A DNA stretch of 64,000 bases from Actinomycetes bacterium (GTDB taxonomy: Bacteria > Actinomycetota > Acidimicrobiia > Acidimicrobiales > Acidimicrobiaceae). The notes under the pieces are model-generated. The model made no database searches. It was not told the DNA's origin and saw only the letters and a list, made by a program, of their open reading frames with translations. The position numbers and the translations under genes are program-made. Location: contig JAKAQL010000002.1 of assembly GCA_021822605.1 (NCBI GenBank), positions 1-64,000 of the forward strand, given 5' to 3'. Below, piece after piece: positions 50,555 through 59,274 of this stretch; the first letter of the stretch is position 1, and every line of letters starts with the position of its first letter.

Positions 50555-50855
50555 GCGCGGGTGTAGTCTGTGTCGGCCCGGCAGCCTCGGTGCTGTGGTG
50601 AGGTGGGCGCAGCTGGCTTGGTGACAGCGGTGCTTCCTCAGGGTGATCAACGCAACCTTCGGAGCCACACTCAATCAGCGGCGCCCCCCGTGTTCCGGCT
50701 TCGCTACTGACGTGGGGGATGGAGACTGTTGCTGCTAGGGTGTCTGGTCGATAGTGGTAACCCTGGTGCTGGCAAATCCCTGTCAGGCAGGCTGTTCTGC
50801 CGAATGAGCCTGATCGGCTAGGGCTCCGGCTGGATAGGAGAGGAAGAGATCGACC
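50555..50855. other. Intergenic, about 300 bp, no supported gene
   Basis: It contains weak hairpins only. The minus ORF at 50499-50891 is a shadow that covers the start of the fabZ-like gene. Confidence 0.45.
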
Positions 50856-51287
50856 ATGACGTCCTATGATCCTCGGGAGTTCATCCCGCACCGTCCACCG
50901 TTTCTGTTGGTCGACCTGATCACCGAACTAAGTCCGGGTCTGTCGGGTCGTGGCAGTTATCGAGTGCCTGACGACCTTGCCATCCTCGCCGGCCACTTTC
51001 CGGGTAACCCTGTCCTGCCGGGGGTATACCAGGTCGAGGCCATTGCTCAACTCGGGGCCGCGGTGGTGTTGAGTGACGAGCGCTATGCAGGGTCCCTACC
51101 TCTTTTCGGAGGTATCGATCGGGCTCGTTTTCGACGCGTGGTTCGACCGGGTGAACTGCTTGAACTCACGATCGAGATGACGAGTGTGTCGGCACGCGCC
51201 GGCAAGGGACAGGGTCGTGCCACCGTGGATGGAGAGCTCTGCGCTGAGGTCAGCCTGTTCTTTATCATCGCACCTGCTGGGTCCTAA
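50856..51287 (+). CDS. FabZ-like 3-hydroxyacyl-[ACP] dehydratase
   Basis: A 143-residue hotdog-fold dehydratase. PHRPPFLLVDLI holds the active-site His, and GHFPGNPVLPGVYQVEAIAQLGA the Glu-bearing helix. It removes water from 3-hydroxyacyl-ACP in fatty-acid synthesis. GGAGAGGAAG lies upstream. It is followed one base later by the exonuclease III gene. FabZ and the related actinobacterial variants cannot be told apart from sequence alone. Confidence 0.87.
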   Translation: MTSYDPREFIPHRPPFLLVDLITELSPGLSGRGSYRVPDDLAILAGHFPGNPVLPGVYQVEAIAQLGAAVVLSDERYAGSLPLFGGIDRARFRRVVRPGELLELTIEMTSVSARAGKGQGRATVDGELCAEVSLFFIIAPAGS

Positions 51288-51288
51288 G

Positions 51289-52062
51289 GTGCGATTTGCA
51301 ACCTGGAACGTCAACTCGCTTCGCGCGAGGCGTGAGTTGGTCGCCCAGTGGCTCCGCGAGCATCAACCAGACGTCCTTTGTCTGCAGGAGACAAAGGTGA
51401 AGGATGCTGAGTTTCCGGAGGATCTCTTCGAGGACGCCGGCTACCACGTTGTCCACTGGGGCGTATCTGCCTGGAACGGAGTCGCATTGGTGACCCGTGA
51501 GCCGGTCGAGCAGTTCGGGCGTGGGATCGTTGACGAAGATGAAGAGGCGCGCTGTATCGTAGGGGTTGTCGAGGGTATTCATATCTTCTCGGTGTATGTC
51601 CCCAACGGTCGGGCCCTGGACGATCCTCACTATGTCTATAAACTGGAGTGGCTCGACTCGCTTCGTGAACGTGCGATCGCAGAGATGGAACTTGGCCCAG
51701 TGATCATCGCGGGGGATTTCAATATCGCACCTACTGATGCAGATGTCTACGACCGAGCTGCTCTCGAGGGTGCCACCCATGTCAGTGAACCCGAACGGTT
51801 GGCGCTGCGGAGAATACTCGATCTCGGCTTGTTTGATTGTGGGGCGACTCTCTCGGACCCGGCCGAAGGGCCTCACTTCACTTGGTGGGACTATCGTCAA
51901 GGAGCTTTTCGACGTGGTATGGGTATGCGTATTGACTTAGTCCTGGCCTCGGAGTCACTTCGTGCGAGTGTGCGCTCGGTAGCGGTCGATCGACTAGCTC
52001 GCGCCGCTCCCAAACCATCGGATCATGCGCCGGTCGTGGTGGAGTTCGAGCACAGGAGCTAG
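51289..52062 (+). CDS. xth: Exodeoxyribonuclease III
   Basis: An AP endonuclease/3'-5' exonuclease of 257 residues. FATWNVNSLRARR, CLQETKV, VYVPNGRAL, IIAGDFNIAPTDADV, RIDLVLAS and PSDHAPVVVEF match the Xth family in order. Start is the GTG at 51289, one base after the fabZ-like stop; the ORF track start at 51184 lies inside that gene. Base-excision repair. Confidence 0.94.
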   Translation: MRFATWNVNSLRARRELVAQWLREHQPDVLCLQETKVKDAEFPEDLFEDAGYHVVHWGVSAWNGVALVTREPVEQFGRGIVDEDEEARCIVGVVEGIHIFSVYVPNGRALDDPHYVYKLEWLDSLRERAIAEMELGPVIIAGDFNIAPTDADVYDRAALEGATHVSEPERLALRRILDLGLFDCGATLSDPAEGPHFTWWDYRQGAFRRGMGMRIDLVLASESLRASVRSVAVDRLARAAPKPSDHAPVVVEFEHRS

Positions 52063-53912
52063 CGAACTCGACTGAGCTCGCCCCAGAGGCGATCGATAAG
52101 TTCTGTTGACTCTCTCAAAAGTGGAGTAGTCACCGCCGCGGCGACCGATTCTCGATCGGAGGGATGGGAGCGAGAGAGCTTACGCAGATCGGAATCTGAG
52201 AGGACAAGATAGGAGGCGAGCTGACGCTCCTTGCCGACGGTGACGCGCCAACGATCGAGCCGTGTCGCAACGGAGGGGTTGTCAAGTGAGTGCAGAATGC
52301 GCGCCCGTGGCTCTGCCCCCTTGATATCGAGGTGAGCGAGCATCGACGATGGTCCGCGACTCGGTCTTGACCAGCTGATGGCGAGAGAGTCCGTCGCTCT
52401 TGTCATCGCAACGTATAGAAGCCGTTGCTCTTCGGCGAGTGCCTCCGCCGAGAGCCCGTGGCGTGACGGATAGCTTTTATCGCCAATACCCACAAGGTGT
52501 ACGTGGTGCCATTGGAGACCCTTTGCGCGATGGAAGGTGGTAATGCTCACCGCGTCTACCCCCTTCACCTGCAGTCCTCGCAGTAGCTCTTCGAGAGCAA
52601 AGTGATCGGAACGGGGATCCTGCCTGCGTAGTTCATTAGCAACCTCAAGCAGTATCCGTAGGTTGGTGGTCCGCTGTGGGGTTGATGAGATCAGTGTCTC
52701 CTCAACTATGTCGCAGATCTCCGTGATCTGGAGTCGTTCCATTCGCGCCCTTCGCATCAGCTCGATCACCTCCGGTGCTGAGGCGAGCGGAGTAAGGCCA
52801 AGGACGCTGTGGGGGATATCGAAACGACGAAAGGCGTCCTCGACAGGGGACAGTTGACGAATCGTTCGCGCAAGAATCGCCATTGAGGAGTAAGGGATGC
52901 CGCGATGATGCAGTTCTACTACCTTTCTGGCTACCTGCTGAGCCTCCGCCGTGACCGAGTCCGCCCCGACGAGGTCCGGAGCCTGACCCCCTTGACGATG
53001 GGCTCGGGCGTTCACCCCCAGGTCATCGGTGGTGATAGGACCGGCAGCTGCGACGAGGGCAGCGGTGCTGCGGTAGTTGGTCGAGAGTGTGACACGGGTG
53101 AGAGTCGGGATACGGCTTGGAAGTCGGGTCATCAGCGCCGGATCCGAACCGTTCCAGCCGTAGATCGATTGGTTTGGATCGCCGACGACGGTGAGTCCAG
53201 AGAGGTCCTCACCCATCCACCGCTCGATGAAGCGGAGTTGAAGAGGGTTGACATCCTGAAACTCGTCGATGTAGACCCATCGTGCCTGGAGTCGGAGTGC
53301 CTCGCCGACGCCGTCACTGCGTCCAACGACATCCGCCGCCAGGCGCACTACGTCGGTGAGGTCCATCAGGCGTTGGCGCGCTTTGGCGCGCTCGAGCGTT
53401 GCCAAAACGGTGATGAGTTCGGTGGGGTTGGGAAGGGCGATGAGCTCGGGACTAGCTTTGAGGCTTTCAGCATCGTGGCCAAGAGAGCGGAGACGTTCGA
53501 TCTCACCCATCACGCTACGGCGGCGCGCCTCAGTGAGGTGTAACCCTAGGTCGCTAAGGAGGACGTTTGCGTCGCTGATGAGATGGGGGAGCGGCCTGTT
53601 GAGCATGGCATAACCCTCGCGGACCAACCCAAGGGCGAGCGAGTGAAAGGTGCCGCATGCTGGTGCTGGTCCGTCCAGGAGGCCGTAGAGACGCCGTGAG
53701 ACCTCCCATGCGGCTGCTCGCGTGAAACTGATCGCTACCGTCTGCGTGCTGCGGTTGGCCTGAGTGGTGATCTGGTAGGCGATCCTGTGGGTGATGACGC
53801 GGGTTTTGCCTGAGCCAGCCCCAGCGACGATGAGCAATGGCGCTGGTGCTGTGACCGCAGCTCGCTGTTCGGCGCTCAAACCCTCCAGGAGTTGTTCCGG
53901 AGCTGTCATCAT
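52059..53912 (-). CDS. UvrD/Rep-type helicase (UvrD2-like)
   Basis: A superfamily 1A DNA helicase of 617 residues. GAGSGKTRVITHRI is Walker A, YIDEFQDVNPLQL motif II, GDPNQSIYGWNG motif III, STNYRST motif IV, TTFHRAKGLQWHHV motif V and LLYVAMTRATD motif VI. The tail RWRVTVGKERQLASYLVLSDSDLRKL resembles a short HRDC domain, as in mycobacterial UvrD2. It follows the radical SAM gene with no gap, so they are probably cotranscribed. Confidence 0.92.
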   Translation of the reverse strand: MMTAPEQLLEGLSAEQRAAVTAPAPLLIVAGAGSGKTRVITHRIAYQITTQANRSTQTVAISFTRAAAWEVSRRLYGLLDGPAPACGTFHSLALGLVREGYAMLNRPLPHLISDANVLLSDLGLHLTEARRRSVMGEIERLRSLGHDAESLKASPELIALPNPTELITVLATLERAKARQRLMDLTDVVRLAADVVGRSDGVGEALRLQARWVYIDEFQDVNPLQLRFIERWMGEDLSGLTVVGDPNQSIYGWNGSDPALMTRLPSRIPTLTRVTLSTNYRSTAALVAAAGPITTDDLGVNARAHRQGGQAPDLVGADSVTAEAQQVARKVVELHHRGIPYSSMAILARTIRQLSPVEDAFRRFDIPHSVLGLTPLASAPEVIELMRRARMERLQITEICDIVEETLISSTPQRTTNLRILLEVANELRRQDPRSDHFALEELLRGLQVKGVDAVSITTFHRAKGLQWHHVHLVGIGDKSYPSRHGLSAEALAEEQRLLYVAMTRATDSLAISWSRPSRGPSSMLAHLDIKGAEPRARILHSLDNPSVATRLDRWRVTVGKERQLASYLVLSDSDLRKLSRSHPSDRESVAAAVTTPLLRESTELIDRLWGELSRVR

Positions 53913-55262
53913 CTAGTGAGGTGCTGCTGGAGCCGCACAGCAGAACCAGGGTTCGCTCATAACGGCGGTGCTCGGCGCGCTCACCTTGGGAGTGCGGACA
54001 CACTGAGCAGAGAGGCCGTTTGCCTCATAGACCGCCGTGACGATCTGGGCGAAGGTGGTCTCGAAGCTGTCCTCACCGGCCTGGGCGGCTAGCTGATAGA
54101 GCCGATCGCGGAGACGAGGTAGACGTTCATCCTGGTAACGAACGGTATAGCCCATGACGCTGGCGTCGTAGGGGCCAAAGTCGGTCTCGTTGACCGGCAA
54201 CAGTGAGTTGGTGGGGGTGAGCAGTTCGATCGAGTACTGGATAGGTTCTACCACCTGAACGAGGTCTGATTCGACGATGAAGTCAACGATGTCTACCAGG
54301 TCGCCCATCGTGGTCCACGGGGTAAACGGCACGAAGGTCGGATGCATGGCGACGCCGTTGGCGTAGAGCAAATCTCTGGCGACTGACACGTCGGCTGCGG
54401 TGTGACCCTTGTCGAGGTGAGCGAGAACGTCGTCATTGAGACTCTCGACGGCGGAGATCACGAAGTTGACGTGACTCGCCGCCAACGTTGAGAGGAGGTC
54501 TCGATGGCGAAGAATCTCAGAGATTTTGGTGGTGATGTCGAAGGTGACCCACGGTGCCTTCTGAGCCAAGGTGGTGAGGACCTTCAGCGAGTGCTTCGGA
54601 GCGTTGAGGAAGTCAGGATCTCCAAAACTGAGATGCTGGGCACCAGCTTCGATCTGCGCGAGACCGTCCGCGATGACCGCCTCGGCATCGTTGATGGCAA
54701 TTCTCCCGTTCCAAATGGCAGCCACCGGACAATGGAGGCACCGATGTCGGCAGCCTACCGAGGTTTCAAGGTAGCCAGTGACAAGGTCTTGGTTGGCAAT
54801 CCTGACGCTGCGATAGCTATCGAGCCCCATGAGCGGTGTCCGATTGACACGGTACGCTCGTCGACCCGTCGCCTTTGGAATGCCAGGCTGGGCAGAGACG
54901 GAAGGGTGCTGTACCAGTGTCGCAAGTTCAGCAGCGGTAGCTCGGTTCAGCCAGAGTGCCGCCGGTGGATCCTGCAGTGATTCCTTCAACACGGTGGCAT
55001 AGAGCCCCACCACGATCAGCTGTCGTTCTGGTTGATCGTGATCAAGGGAGGCGAGCAGGTCCCTGGCGACGAGAGCGCCGGTCAACATCGGTGCGGTGAG
55101 GATGACCCGTGAAGCACGATTGATCGCTTCGATGGCGACTGAGAGTGGAGTCTTTGCCATGTCCAAAACCTCAAGGGAGCCCTCAGGTAGTTCAGCGGCG
55201 ACCTCGGCGGCAAGCTGGGGTTGGTGGCCGAGTTCGTAGGTGGAGATGAAGAGCACAGACAT
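53913..55262 (-). CDS. Radical SAM protein with CCAAP tail (CUAEP/CCAEP-tail type)
   Basis: A 449-residue radical SAM protein. The cluster motif is GCRHRCLHCPV (CxxxCxxC). N-terminal residues 1-140 resemble a Rossmann/B12-binding-like domain. The extreme C-terminus is SEPWFCCAAPAAPH. I recall an NCBIfam family 'CUAEP/CCAEP-tail radical SAM (seleno)protein', in which the tail has adjacent Cys-Cys or Cys-Sec. Here both codons are cysteine (TGC TGT). The function of this family is not known. It follows the ATP-grasp gene after nine bases and precedes the helicase. Confidence 0.8.
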   Translation of the reverse strand: MSVLFISTYELGHQPQLAAEVAAELPEGSLEVLDMAKTPLSVAIEAINRASRVILTAPMLTGALVARDLLASLDHDQPERQLIVVGLYATVLKESLQDPPAALWLNRATAAELATLVQHPSVSAQPGIPKATGRRAYRVNRTPLMGLDSYRSVRIANQDLVTGYLETSVGCRHRCLHCPVAAIWNGRIAINDAEAVIADGLAQIEAGAQHLSFGDPDFLNAPKHSLKVLTTLAQKAPWVTFDITTKISEILRHRDLLSTLAASHVNFVISAVESLNDDVLAHLDKGHTAADVSVARDLLYANGVAMHPTFVPFTPWTTMGDLVDIVDFIVESDLVQVVEPIQYSIELLTPTNSLLPVNETDFGPYDASVMGYTVRYQDERLPRLRDRLYQLAAQAGEDSFETTFAQIVTAVYEANGLSAQCVRTPKVSAPSTAVMSEPWFCCAAPAAPH

Positions 55263-55271
55263 AAGACCAGT

Positions 55272-56504
55272 CTACTGGTCAGAGTCCTCAGCGACAGGGT
55301 CGATGACGATGGTGAGGTGGGCGCTCGCCACAGCGAGGGAATGGCTCACGCTGGTGTGCGTCAACCCTTCTGCGAAAATGAAGCCAAGATAGCGATCGGT
55401 GAGAGGTGGCGGATAGACCAAGGTTCCTGGATTGACGGTGATCTCGACGCCTGTGATACCGCTGGTCGCCAGAGCCATATCGATACCCCTGACCTCGCGA
55501 AAAGTTCCCATCCTTGGCGTGGGGATCATATAGATGCCGACTGACCTATTGTGGCGTCGAATGGCGCTCCGATCTCCAAGAGCCCGTTGCAAAATGATAT
55601 CCTCAAGGCGCTGTCCATCACCGAACTGAATCGCTGCGGAGCAGCGACCGCCAATCGATCGTGGAGCGAGCTCCAGGATGGTCGCGCGCCCATTGGTAAG
55701 CCGTAGTTCCGCATGAACGGGCGTGTCTGCCAATCCAAGCGCACGAGCACCACGTTCTACCGCGTTCGTGAGTTCTCGTTGCTGTCCGGGTGCGAGCTTG
55801 GCTGGCCCGAGATAGGTCGACTCCCAAAAGTAAGGACCCTCGCCGATATCGGGTTTGGCAAAGATCATCAGGACTTCGAGATCCTCGCCGTTGAGAATGC
55901 CCTCGACGGCGAACTCGGGCCCCTCGACGTAGCTCTCGAGCAGTAGCGGTGCTGTCGGGTCGATGGCATCCTTGAGGATCTTCAGATCCTGCGCGAGGGT
56001 GGTGTTGGTAACCCGGATGACACCGCGAGAGGCCGTTTCATGCGGTGGCTTCACTATGAAGCTCTCCCCAAGGCCAGCAACGATCGCATCGATTTCGTAT
56101 TTGCTGACGAGCGAAAGGGACCCAAGCGTGGTGACCATGTACTTGGGCTGGCTGAGTTCGGCCTGGCCAAGTACCTCTCGAAGTGAGAGCTTGTCGACGG
56201 CACGCTCGACGGCTTGGGCTTTGCCGATCGTGAGACCGAGTTGGTCGCTAAGGGTTGCCGCGAGGCGCGTAGAGGTTTCGTCGATGCCGATCACGAGCGT
56301 TGGTGCGAGGTCGAAGAGGGTGTTGACGAGGAACGCCAACTCTTCCGGGGGTGGCGACATGCTGCTGACATGGAGACCGACGTCCCCGATGGGAACACTA
56401 GCGTCGGTGAGCAGGGTGAGTCGCATGCCTGTCCGCGCCGCCGCCTGTAGAAAGGCGTCGGCGCGGTAGCTCTCAGCCGGTACGACGAGGACGATGTGTT
56501 GCAT
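55272..56504 (-). CDS. ATP-grasp enzyme paired with the radical SAM protein
   Basis: A 410-residue ATP-grasp ligase-like protein of the BL00235/CARNS1 type. FIVKPPHETASRGVIRV is the ATP-binding loop, ESYVEGPEFAVEGIL and the metal site ILELAPRSIGGRCSAAI follow. Such enzymes join an acid to an amine through an acyl-phosphate. Substrate unknown. Pairing with the radical SAM gene suggests a shared biosynthetic or repair task. Confidence 0.87.
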   Translation of the reverse strand: MQHIVLVVPAESYRADAFLQAAARTGMRLTLLTDASVPIGDVGLHVSSMSPPPEELAFLVNTLFDLAPTLVIGIDETSTRLAATLSDQLGLTIGKAQAVERAVDKLSLREVLGQAELSQPKYMVTTLGSLSLVSKYEIDAIVAGLGESFIVKPPHETASRGVIRVTNTTLAQDLKILKDAIDPTAPLLLESYVEGPEFAVEGILNGEDLEVLMIFAKPDIGEGPYFWESTYLGPAKLAPGQQRELTNAVERGARALGLADTPVHAELRLTNGRATILELAPRSIGGRCSAAIQFGDGQRLEDIILQRALGDRSAIRRHNRSVGIYMIPTPRMGTFREVRGIDMALATSGITGVEITVNPGTLVYPPPLTDRYLGFIFAEGLTHTSVSHSLAVASAHLTIVIDPVAEDSDQ

Positions 56505-56612
56505 GTGTCTAGAATGGTACTACGAGTAAAGGTAATTGAGTTCGGTTCGACGGGTCGGCAGGCTGTCTGTTCGTCGGTTCGCCGCAAGAAGGCCACTTCA
56601 ACGAAGTGAGGA

Positions 56613-57239
56613 ATGGGAGCGATGAGCGATTTTAGAGTTACTGATGCAGCGGTGGGAGTCGTGCTGGATGCGCTGGCTGATGAGGGTACGACTGACGCAC
56701 TGGGGCTTTGGGTAGAGGTCGCTGGCAACGATGGGACTTCATTCATGTATGACGTCTATTTCCAAGAGTTGGCCCAGGTCGATTCCGAGGACTTACGACT
56801 GCGTTTTGGCGAACTGAGTGTGGTCATCCCTCGGGATTCCATCTCTCGGCTCGCCGGGGCAACTCTTGAGGTCGGTGCTGACGGGGAGCTCGCCATCACC
56901 AACCCGAACACTCCAACCCCTGAGGCAACGGACCTGCCTGATCTGGGACCGGAGGCACTCGCCAACGATCTCGCCCTCCGCGTCAACGCTATTCTCGAGG
57001 AGCAGGTCAACCCGGCGATCGCCGCTCATGGAGGTTACGCCGAGCTAGTAGGAGTCGTTGAGGAGCGTGCCTACGTTCTCATGGGTGGGGGCTGTCAGGG
57101 TTGTGGCTTGGCCGCCATGACGCTGTCACAAGGCATCGCGACAGCGATTCAGGATGCGGTCCCAGAGATTATCGACGTGGTTGATGTGACGAACCATGCC
57201 GCTGGCAATAATCCTTACTATCAGCCTGCCAAGAAGTAG
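56613..57239 (+). CDS. NfuA-like iron-sulfur carrier
   Basis: A 208-residue protein with an N-terminal degenerate IscA/HesB-like domain (about 1-95, lacking its cysteines) and a C-terminal NifU domain. The NifU part shows VNPAIAAHGGYAEL and GGGCQGCGLAAMTL, the CxxC that binds a 4Fe-4S cluster. It delivers clusters to apoproteins. Divergent from the ATP-grasp/radical SAM operon, so it could supply that enzyme. Confidence 0.87.
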   Translation: MGAMSDFRVTDAAVGVVLDALADEGTTDALGLWVEVAGNDGTSFMYDVYFQELAQVDSEDLRLRFGELSVVIPRDSISRLAGATLEVGADGELAITNPNTPTPEATDLPDLGPEALANDLALRVNAILEEQVNPAIAAHGGYAELVGVVEERAYVLMGGGCQGCGLAAMTLSQGIATAIQDAVPEIIDVVDVTNHAAGNNPYYQPAKK

Positions 57240-57894
57240 GCTGGTGTCACCCAAAGCGCACCCGTGAGAGTTCGCACTCGTTACGCGTCGCACTCGATAC
57301 GGTTGCGCGCGTTGGTGACCTTGGGGTATGAGTGGTCGTGATTAGACGAAAGGGCCGTCCGAAGTTGTTGGATGGGTCGTCTTCGGTGGTCCAAAGATGA
57401 GCGCCTGCGCCCCATCTTGGAGCCGTTACCCTGAAAGCCTCTGTTTGAGAGTCGGTAGGGGTTGGCTTGCGAATGACACCACACCTCTGTCGAAGTGTTA
57501 GTTAACTGCTGGTAGGGAATGTCGGCAGGCTCTGATGCGGGGGAGAAGCGGTTGACGAGGGTGGGCGTCGATCAATTCGGCCCGCGGGTGATCAAGGGAT
57601 CCGGGTGGGTCAGGGGGTTCATTCCCACTAGACCGCATAGAGAGACTGTCGGAGGCGTCATGTGTGCCCTGCGTTACGCGGACCGAGCAAGCCTGCCAGG
57701 CTGAGCTTTGGGCAGAACAGTGTTTGGTTGAGGCCATCCTGGGGTCGGCAGAGGTTTCCGTGACCGCACCTCCGTTGAGCACTGATGATCCTTCGGCGTT
57801 GTCGATACGTCACCCAAGCCGAGGATGTCGGTCACCCGGCCGACACAGCTTGTAGTAGTCCTAGTGGGCAACTGAACCAAGCTCCTATCGCGGG
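57240..57894. other. Intergenic, about 650 bp, no supported gene
   Basis: The longest ORFs here (57498-57782 minus, 57674-57961 minus) show no family resemblance. I looked for RNase P RNA and SRP RNA hallmarks and did not find them. A strong hairpin ends the region. Confidence 0.45.
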
Positions 57895-57924
57895 AAGGAC
57901 CCCGCCTGCAGAGGCGGGGTCCTT
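57895..57924 (-). terminator. Strong rho-independent-type hairpin after yceI
   Basis: AAGGACCCCGCCT pairs perfectly over 13 bp with AGGCGGGGTCCTT around GCAG. It lies about 40 bp beyond the yceI stop on the minus strand. No long T run is visible, as in many actinobacterial terminators. Confidence 0.8.
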
Positions 57925-57966
57925 CGCCCTCATTGATCGTGTACCGTTCGCGAGAATACACAGCTA

Positions 57967-58524
57967 CTATTGTGCCTTGGCGAGTTCAATCTCAAGAGTG
58001 ATGGTCACCTTGTCACCGACGACAACACCGCCGCCATCCACGGCTGCGTTCCATTCGATACCAAAGTCCTTGCGTGACAGCTCTCCGGTAGCGCTGAAGC
58101 CGGTGCGCACGCCACCATAAGGGTCGGCTTGCGTCCCATTAAACTCCAGATCGAGCTCGATTGGCTTGGTAATCCCTCGGATTGTCAGATTTCCAATCAG
58201 TTTCCAGTCGTCGCCGTTGGGGCGGATAGCAGTCGATGCAAAGTCGATCGTTGGGTACTTGTCGGATTCAAAGAAGTCAGCACTTTTCAAGTGGTTGTCA
58301 CGAGCCTCGTCCCTGGTCGTGATCGAGTTGGCCTCGATCGAGGCGGTGACTGAACTCTTGGTCACATCCTCGTCGATGGTGATGTTCGCGGTGAACTTTT
58401 CAAAGTGACCACGAACCTTCGAGACCATGAGGTGGCGAACGGTGAACTCCACACTCGAATGTGCGGGATCCAAGTTCCATGCCCCTGGCTCGATTCCTAG
58501 ATCCTTCGCCGACGTGCTTGCCAT
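57967..58524 (-). CDS. YceI-family protein
   Basis: A 185-residue lipocalin-like beta-barrel of the YceI family, thought to bind isoprenoids or quinones. WNLDPAHSSVEFTVRHLMVSKVRG is the signature start, and TIRGITKPIELDLEFNG and SRKDFGIEWN follow. No signal peptide is present, so it is probably cytoplasmic. GGAAAGGAAG lies before the ATG. Divergent from a marR gene that likely represses it. Confidence 0.93.
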   Translation of the reverse strand: MASTSAKDLGIEPGAWNLDPAHSSVEFTVRHLMVSKVRGHFEKFTANITIDEDVTKSSVTASIEANSITTRDEARDNHLKSADFFESDKYPTIDFASTAIRPNGDDWKLIGNLTIRGITKPIELDLEFNGTQADPYGGVRTGFSATGELSRKDFGIEWNAAVDGGGVVVGDKVTITLEIELAKAQ

Positions 58525-58560
58525 GTCTTCTTCCTTTCCGTTGTCTGTTAGACTGATGAG

Positions 58561-58579
58561 TTAATTGTAGACGAATTAA
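58561..58579. promoter_or_regulatory. Palindromic operator TTAATT-N7-AATTAA in the yceI/marR gap
   Basis: TTAATT (58561-58566) and AATTAA (58574-58579) form an inverted repeat across GTAGACG. It sits over the spacer and -10 of the yceI promoter, the expected place for MarR repression. MarR-family sites are commonly AT-rich palindromes of this size. Confidence 0.7.
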
Positions 58580-58591
58580 TTGCGGGTGCAA
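58564..58591 (-). promoter_or_regulatory. Probable yceI promoter
   Basis: Read on the minus strand: -35 TTGCAC (58586-58591), 16-bp spacer, -10 TACAAT (58564-58569). The transcript would start near 58557. It overlaps the palindromic operator. Confidence 0.65.
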
Positions 58592-58598
58592 CCATAAT

Positions 58599-59066
58599 AT
58601 GCAAGAGTGTGCGAATTCCAGAGTCCAGACAACTACCCTTGGGGCCTTCAGGTCCTTGTTGGGGGCCCACGCGCGGCTCTTATGGCAGCTTGACCTCCAA
58701 CTCAATGCGCGCCACGGGCTGAGTTTTGCCGACTTGGAGGTCATGTTGCATCTGGAGGCTGCCGAGGGGGGAGAGCTGCGCCTCTCTGAACTTGCGCAGC
58801 TCGCCTTATTGTCGCGGAGCGCACTTTCTCGAAGGGTAGATTCTCTGGTCGGACAGGGGTGGGTGCTGCGACGCAGCTGTCCTACCGACCGACGAGGGAC
58901 CTTTGCGGTGCTTACTGAGTCTGGTAGAGAGAAGCTGAAAGAGTCGGTGTCCACCCATGATGAGGTGCTGACAGAGATGTTGACTAGACAGCTTGCTGAT
59001 GGGGAGTTGAGTTCTCTGCGGGGAATGCTCGACCGAGTTCGCGAGGATCAGAGACAGCTCAGCTGA
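58599..59066 (+). CDS. MarR-family transcriptional regulator
   Basis: A 155-residue winged-helix repressor. LSFADLEVMLHLEAAEGGELRLSELAQLALLSRSALSRRVDSLVGQGWVLRRSCPTDRRGTFAVLTESG covers the helix-turn-helix and wing, with the DRRG turn typical of MarR. The ATG at 58599 lacks a clear ribosome-binding site, so the transcript may be leaderless or the start later. It probably controls itself and yceI. Confidence 0.9.
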   Translation: MQECANSRVQTTTLGAFRSLLGAHARLLWQLDLQLNARHGLSFADLEVMLHLEAAEGGELRLSELAQLALLSRSALSRRVDSLVGQGWVLRRSCPTDRRGTFAVLTESGREKLKESVSTHDEVLTEMLTRQLADGELSSLRGMLDRVREDQRQLS

Positions 59067-59274
59067 GTGGTGAAGGCCAAGAGACGTCGTGTCGGGTGGG
59101 TCGAAGCCCGGCCGCCGCGCACAGCTGGTCGATCTGCTGATTGGAGGAGGCGAGGCGACGTCCGATAGTAGACGCAGCGCCACACCCACTTTCTCTCCAG
59201 AAGGAAGCGTTCTTGCCTTGTGCTGCTGACGAGGCTTCCGGGGGAGAGGTTGGCCTGTCCTATTGCGGTCGAGA

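Noticed and set aside
53913-53955. Selenocysteine in the radical SAM tail
   Set aside because: Both residues are encoded by ordinary cysteine codons (TGC, TGT) and the stop is TAG.
57240-57890. Possible structured RNA (RNase P or SRP RNA)
   Set aside because: I did not find the conserved core sequences of either RNA; a covariance search would be decisive.
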